Part shown: in pieces, positions 60,101-64,000 of the stretch
How the letters are laid out: every line of letters starts with the position of its first letter
Position numbering within the stretch: the stretch's first letter is position 1
NCBI RefSeq assembly: GCF_001517405.1
Contig: NZ_LN907827.1
Span: forward strand, 1,556,587 to 1,620,586
DNA: 64,000 bases
From: Duffyella gerundensis
GTDB taxonomy: Bacteria > Pseudomonadota > Gammaproteobacteria > Enterobacterales > Enterobacteriaceae
Direction: 5' to 3'
The notes under the pieces: generated by a model
Database searches by the model: none
What the model saw: only the letters and a program-made list of their open reading frames with translations
Told to the model about the DNA's origin: nothing
Translations under genes and position numbers: made by a program

Positions 60101-60280
60101 ATGAGAGAAGAAGAAGCCAGTCTGATGATTATTCGTCATGCGATTGAGAAACTGGCACACGAAAAAAAACAGCAGGTTGATGCCTGTGCAGCCGCGCTGC
60201 GCGCCGTGATGGGCGAGTATGATGAGGAGTCTGCGGGTATGGCATTGATGCTAATAGCGGCTGAAGTTGCTGCTGAGTAA
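60101..60280 (+). CDS. Small helical protein, 59 aa
   Basis: The protein is mainly two predicted helices (REEEASLMIIRHAIEKLAHEKK and DEESAGMALMLIAAEVAAE), with an amphipathic N-terminal half. Function unknown. The ATG at 60101 is preceded by CAAGG; a TTG one codon upstream is possible. A strong terminator follows the gene. Confidence 0.6.
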   Translation: MREEEASLMIIRHAIEKLAHEKKQQVDACAAALRAVMGEYDEESAGMALMLIAAEVAAE

Positions 60281-60627
60281 CCTGTTTCCAGGGCAAGGAT
60301 ACCGTTATCGAGCGGGCTTTATCTGTGATAAAGCCCGCTTTTTTAGTGCCGGAAATTGTTCAATGTCGGCGCAAATAATTGCCCTGAATGCCATTTTCAG
60401 ATTTGTCGCAAGCGAATAGCGTGGCAGGATGAGCAGAAAAAAATCGCACCGCCCCTAGTTACAACATACTATAAAAGCTAACAATTTCCACATTTCATCG
60501 GCGACAGTGGTAACCCGCGTCGGGCAGAAAAAACATGGGCAGCTTTCTGCGATAGCGATCTCTTCATTTAAAACCTGCTGTGATAACCTTGAAATTCCCT
60601 AATGAAATCAAACGAAATGGAGAGGCT
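60281..60627. other. Intergenic region before the 127-aa exported protein gene
   Basis: After the terminator (60311-60344) no gene is seen. CTAGTTACAACATACTATAAAAG at 60455-60477 is the best promoter-like stretch. Confidence 0.4.
60311..60344 (+). terminator. Rho-independent terminator after 59-aa gene
   Basis: A perfect 13-bp stem (AGCGGGCTTTATC / GATAAAGCCCGCT) with a TGT loop and a T run. Confidence 0.92.
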
Positions 60628-61011
60628 ATGAGGCGCTATTCTGTTGCCGCGCTGCTGATGCTGGCCGGTTTATCTTCTGCGCAGGCTGAAACTGAATTCC
60701 AGATCACCTGCAGCGGGCGTGCCACCATGACGGTTTCCCGCGCGGCTTACGGCTTAAGTACGTTGATGTGGGGAGAGCACCACTTTCAGATCGCTTCAGG
60801 GCAGACCCGTTCACGCATCAACGACGGCGATAAGGTGGCGATTACCCAGTTCCGCAACGGCGATCAGCTGATTGTGAACAAAAGCAGCGGTGAAACTTTC
60901 TTTGCTTTCAACGACAGCGACAGCCTGACTCCCTGCAACCGCAGCGCCGATCGTGACACGCAGTCGGTGACGCTGGAACGTTGGGATGCTGCCGCGCACG
61001 TTGATTCATAA
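60628..61011 (+). CDS. Exported protein of unknown function, 127 aa
   Basis: It has a Sec signal peptide (RRYSVAALLMLAGLSSAQA, cleavage before ETEF). The mature 108 residues contain two Cys likely to form a disulfide and beta-rich segments (FQITCSGRATMTVS). No family recognised. The ATG at 60628 follows GGAGAGGCT, and the signal peptide begins there. Confidence 0.75.
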   Translation: MRRYSVAALLMLAGLSSAQAETEFQITCSGRATMTVSRAAYGLSTLMWGEHHFQIASGQTRSRINDGDKVAITQFRNGDQLIVNKSSGETFFAFNDSDSLTPCNRSADRDTQSVTLERWDAAAHVDS

Positions 61012-61056
61012 TCAGGTCGTTCACTTTAGCCCCTTTTTTTGATCGCCGAGGTAGCC

Positions 61057-61482
61057 ATGGAACTGAAGATCACCGCCACGCCGAGCCAGCACGATCTGGA
61101 TGAGATACGTCTCGGTCTGAAGGCCTATAACGACCAATTTTTTGATGCTGATGTGATCAAGGCGCTGGGCATCTTTGTGGTCAATGAGCAGGGCCGCAAG
61201 CTTGCCGGACTCACTGGCTCCACCACCGGCAATTGGCTGCGCATCGATATGCTGTGGGTTAGCGAGGCGCTGCGCGGGGAAGGCGTGGGCAGTCAGCTAA
61301 TTAAGGCGGCGGAATCGGAAGCGCGTAGCCGCGGCTGCCGTTTTTCCCAGGTGGACACCGCAAGTTTTCAGGCGCGGCCCTTCTATGAAAAGCAGGGCTA
61401 TCAGCTGCGATTTTCTCTCGATAATTACCTTCACCACTATCAGCGCCACTATTTAACCAAAGCGCTGATTGAAGAGCCTTAA
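61057..61482 (+). CDS. GNAT-family N-acetyltransferase
   Basis: This 141-aa protein has the acetyl-CoA motif A as LRGEGVGSQLIKAAESEA (about residues 71-88) and the later FYEKQGYQ of motif B. Substrate is unknown; members of this subgroup act on small amines or protein N-termini. The ATG at 61057 follows GAGGTAGCC. Convergent with the next gene by 4 bp. Confidence 0.88.
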   Translation: MELKITATPSQHDLDEIRLGLKAYNDQFFDADVIKALGIFVVNEQGRKLAGLTGSTTGNWLRIDMLWVSEALRGEGVGSQLIKAAESEARSRGCRFSQVDTASFQARPFYEKQGYQLRFSLDNYLHHYQRHYLTKALIEEP

Positions 61483-62147
61483 TGACGCGGTAAGTAGAGT
61501 GGCGATTCACGCACCACCACCGGTGACTGTTCCGCTTCGTCGATCGCGTCAAGCCATTCCATCAGCGTCACTTCCTGCCACGACAGGTGACCGCGAGTGG
61601 TGCTCATCAAAATAACGTCGGGCCGCAGCTTGCGAAAACGTTGCAGGCTGCGCTCCAGATCGGCGCGATTGCTGTCCGGCACCTGAACGGTGATCCAGCG
61701 TTCATGATCGCGGGTCAGCGTATCACCCACGAACAGATACTTTTTGCCGTGCGGCGAGGCGTAAAAATAGCTGGTGGAGCCGGGCGTATGGCCGGGCGTG
61801 GAGAGAATCTGCAGATCGCCGAAATGCAGTTCATCGTGCGTCAGCGTCTCATCCGGCTCAACGCTGGTCATCACCGCACTGAGCGAACGGCTGTGGCAGT
61901 AGAGCGCGCTGTTAAAGCGTTGCTGAATCAGCGCCGCGCCGGGGCCCGCTTCGTGCCAGTGGGTAAAATAGTGGCGAATCGCGCCACCTTCCAGTTCAAT
62001 AACGTTATGATCGTCCGGGTTTTCAATACGGCCGAACAGCAGGTTGCCGCGCGGATGACGCAGCATAAAGCCGTGCATCATAATGTCGTTATCTTCCGCC
62101 GGGAATTCAGGGGTGGAGATCCATAAGTCGGGATAAAGCGGCTTCAT
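61479..62147 (-). CDS. MBL-fold metallo-hydrolase
   Basis: This 222-aa metallo-beta-lactamase-fold protein has the metal motif as THWHEAGPG (Glu-Ala in place of the usual HxHxDH Asp), STPGHTPGS with the second His, and FVGDTL with the Asp ligand. Substrate unknown. The ATG at 62147 follows CAGGAGACCCTTG. The altered first motif suggests a changed metal site. Confidence 0.85.
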   Translation of the reverse strand: MKPLYPDLWISTPEFPAEDNDIMMHGFMLRHPRGNLLFGRIENPDDHNVIELEGGAIRHYFTHWHEAGPGAALIQQRFNSALYCHSRSLSAVMTSVEPDETLTHDELHFGDLQILSTPGHTPGSTSYFYASPHGKKYLFVGDTLTRDHERWITVQVPDSNRADLERSLQRFRKLRPDVILMSTTRGHLSWQEVTLMEWLDAIDEAEQSPVVVRESPLYLPRH

Positions 62148-62172
62148 CAAGGGTCTCCTGGAGACAATACCG

Positions 62173-63102
62173 TTACGTCAAAATCGGATGGCCGCTCAGC
62201 GACAGTCGCGCCGTGCCCGCCTCTACCTGCAACTCTCCACGCGCACCCAGCGGCACGGTCACCGTATCCGCCTCATGGCCAAAACGTAAATCCGTGACGA
62301 TCGGCAGGCCGGTGCTCTCCCGGAGCCGCTGCCACACGGTGGTAAAATCGAAGCCGTTGTCATACTCACCGATGGCGGCGCTGCTAAAGCTACCGGTCAC
62401 AATCGCCTGCTGACGCGCCAGAATCCCGCTCTGCTGCAGTTGCAGCATCATGCGCTCGATTTTGTAAGGATGCTCATTGATATCCTCGATCACCAGAATG
62501 CCGTCCTGATGCACCGGCAGCCAGGGCGTGCCGATCAGCGAACAGATCATCGTGAGGTTGCCGCCCCAGACCCTGCCGCTGCGCGGGCTGCAGTCCGGTG
62601 CCGACGTCGGCCACGCCAGTGCAAACTGCGGCGCGGTCAGCGCCTGCCAGAAATGCTGCTGCGTAAAATCAGAGTGCTGCGCCGCGCCAAAGTTAGCGGC
62701 AAGCATCGGACCGCTGAAGGTAATCAGTCCGGTTTGCGCCAGCAGCGCCAGCTGAATAGCGGTGAAATCACTGTGTCCGCACAGCGCAACCGGCTGATTC
62801 AGCAAGCGGCGTTGCAACCCAATGTAATCGATTTTATCCAGCAGCCGCGATGCACCATAGCCGCCGCGTACCGCCAGCACGATATCGGGCAGGTCGGCCA
62901 GCGTCGCCAGCTGGTTGATGTCCGCCAGACGCTGCGCATCGCTGCCAGCGAAACGCTGCTCACGGCGCGTCACAACGTCAAGGTTATCGACCTGGTGTCC
63001 AGCCTGCTGCAAACGGTTGATACCGCGGTGGGCGGCCTCCTGCTGCAGGCAATAGCCTGATGGCGCGATCAGACGAATGAGGCGAGTGTGGCGGTCTGGC
63101 AT
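62173..63102 (-). CDS. ldcA: L,D-carboxypeptidase (muramoyltetrapeptide carboxypeptidase) LdcA
   Basis: This 309-aa S66 peptidase removes the terminal D-Ala from murein tetrapeptides in the cytoplasm during recycling. The nucleophile Ser is in CGHSDFTAIQ, the Glu in VIEDINEH and His in LRFGHEADT. The start at 63102 was chosen by homology. It is divergent from emtA, as in E. coli. Confidence 0.93.
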   Translation of the reverse strand: MPDRHTRLIRLIAPSGYCLQQEAAHRGINRLQQAGHQVDNLDVVTRREQRFAGSDAQRLADINQLATLADLPDIVLAVRGGYGASRLLDKIDYIGLQRRLLNQPVALCGHSDFTAIQLALLAQTGLITFSGPMLAANFGAAQHSDFTQQHFWQALTAPQFALAWPTSAPDCSPRSGRVWGGNLTMICSLIGTPWLPVHQDGILVIEDINEHPYKIERMMLQLQQSGILARQQAIVTGSFSSAAIGEYDNGFDFTTVWQRLRESTGLPIVTDLRFGHEADTVTVPLGARGELQVEAGTARLSLSGHPILT

Positions 63103-63285
63103 CCTGCGGCTCCGGAAACGGATGTTATTCAACGGTTAATGCTGCTGTCATCACGATAATGACGAAAAAAGCGCATGAAGTCACGATAGCGCCAGCGAAT
63201 TTTAGCAATTCGGATAAAAGGTAATTTTGTCCGGCGAATCTCTCCGTATGATTGGGCGCGGGACAGGTTTATTAAGGAAAACGGT

Positions 63286-63918
63286 GTGAGATTAAGACTG
63301 CTTGTGCTTTCAGCTCTGTTATTGTCCGGTTGCGCCAGTGGCCCTTCGCATCCTCCATTACAGGAAAAACAGACGCCTTTAACCAAAGCGTCGCCGGGTA
63401 AAGTATCTGATGCCTGGTCCATATTTACCGAAAACGCCGCCAGCCAGTATGGCGTCGATGAAAAATTGATCAGCGCCATTATCAGCGTTGAATCCGGCGG
63501 TAATCCGGGTGTGGTCAGCCGCTCTAATGCGGTAGGGCTGATGCAGATCAAAGCGTCAACCGCAGGCCGCGAAGTCTATCGTACGCAGGGCCGTCGTGGT
63601 CAGCCGAGCACCGCCGAACTGCGCGATCCGGCAAAAAATATCGATATCGGTGCCGCCTATTTACGCATCCTGCAGGACTCCGCGCTGGCCGGCATTCGTA
63701 ATCCACAAACGCTGCGCTACGCCACAATCGTTTCCTATGCCAACGGTGCGGGCGCGCTGCTGCGCACGTTCTCATCCAGCCGCGATCGCGCGATCGCTAT
63801 GATCAACGCCATGACGCCGGAAGATTTCTATCAGCACGTGCAGCAAAAGCATCCGGCTGCGCAGGCGCCGCGCTATCTGTGGAAGGTGACCACCGCCTAC
63901 CGCACTATCGACTCCTGA
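63286..63918 (+). CDS. emtA: Membrane-bound endolytic murein transglycosylase EmtA (MltE)
   Basis: This 210-aa lytic transglycosylase lipoprotein has the lipobox LLLSGC. The catalytic Glu is in AIISVESGGNPG, followed by AVGLMQI and the YANGAG motif of the SLT family. It starts with GTG at 63286 after AAGGAAAACG. E. coli EmtA is 203 aa. It may supply the anhydro-muropeptides that nagZ and ldcA recycle. Confidence 0.93.
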   Translation: MRLRLLVLSALLLSGCASGPSHPPLQEKQTPLTKASPGKVSDAWSIFTENAASQYGVDEKLISAIISVESGGNPGVVSRSNAVGLMQIKASTAGREVYRTQGRRGQPSTAELRDPAKNIDIGAAYLRILQDSALAGIRNPQTLRYATIVSYANGAGALLRTFSSSRDRAIAMINAMTPEDFYQHVQQKHPAAQAPRYLWKVTTAYRTIDS

Positions 63919-63928
63919 TCCGTTAATT

Positions 63929-63966
63929 GCTGCCGGATAACCCGCGCCGGCAGCGTAGCGGTTTTT
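63929..63966 (+). terminator. Probable terminator after emtA
   Basis: GCTGCCGG / CCGGCAGC (8-bp stem, 10-nt loop) is followed 6 nt later by GGTTTTTAG. Confidence 0.6.
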
Positions 63967-64000
63967 AGTACCCGTCCTGGCCATCCTTCCGCTGTTTAGC

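Overview
The window is chromosomal DNA from an enterobacterium. Nearly every core gene has a close E. coli counterpart in the same order, but several E. coli genes of this region are absent and others are inserted. That pattern, together with RhiTN-type rhamnogalacturonide genes, suggests Erwiniaceae (Pantoea or Erwinia). This is inferred from gene content and synteny only. No rRNA, tRNA, insertion sequence, prophage or CRISPR array was seen.

Layout. 1-12 kb: the 3' part of rluC, yceF, then the lipid and ribosome cluster yceD-rpmF-plsX-fabHDG-acpP-fabF-pabC-mltG-tmk-holB-ycfH. 12-17 kb: ptsG with a conserved CRP/Mlc/SgrS-type control region, followed by an accessory rhamnogalacturonide operon (rhiT-rhiN-like) with a KdgR-like box, in the position E. 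coli uses for fhuE. 17-30 kb: hinT-ycfL-lpoB-thiK-nagZ, ndh, ycfJ, mfd, lolCDE and cobB; the E. coli neighbours ycfP and nagK are absent here. 31-35 kb: potABCD polyamine importer. 35-38.5 kb: an accessory sugar locus (PTS EIIBC, enolase-superfamily sugar-acid dehydratase, GntR/HutC regulator). 38.6-50 kb: pepT, hiuH, roxA, phoPQ, purB, hflD, mnmA, nudJ, rluE, icd.

From 50 kb to 62 kb the E. coli order breaks down and the DNA is accessory. It has small lipoproteins, an AT-rich gene-poor stretch, a CxxC protein/DUF4186 pair, and two chemotaxis genes (an MCP and cheV), each behind a sigma-28-type promoter. It also has a YmcF/YnfQ-type cold-shock microprotein and a set of small stress-type genes (acidic 70-aa protein, SRAP/YedK, YbiI, OsmC, a DUF2158 protein, a CsbD/ElaB-like protein, FumD). 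Several of the stress-type genes carry sigma-S-like extended -10 elements. The window ends with the conserved divergent pair ldcA / emtA.

Functional themes are fatty-acid and phospholipid synthesis, cell-wall synthesis and recycling (mltG, lpoB, nagZ, ldcA, emtA), lipoprotein sorting (lolCDE), plant-derived sugar use (ptsG, rhiTN, the EIIBC locus), Mg2+/acid/peptide sensing (phoPQ), chemotaxis and stationary-phase stress. The most unusual signals are the probable AUU start of the YmcF-like gene, the near-leaderless yceD promoter, the unassigned EIIBC-dehydratase-GntR locus, and the 50.5-52.1 kb stretch with a structured leader upstream of a zinc-ribbon/DUF4186 pair.
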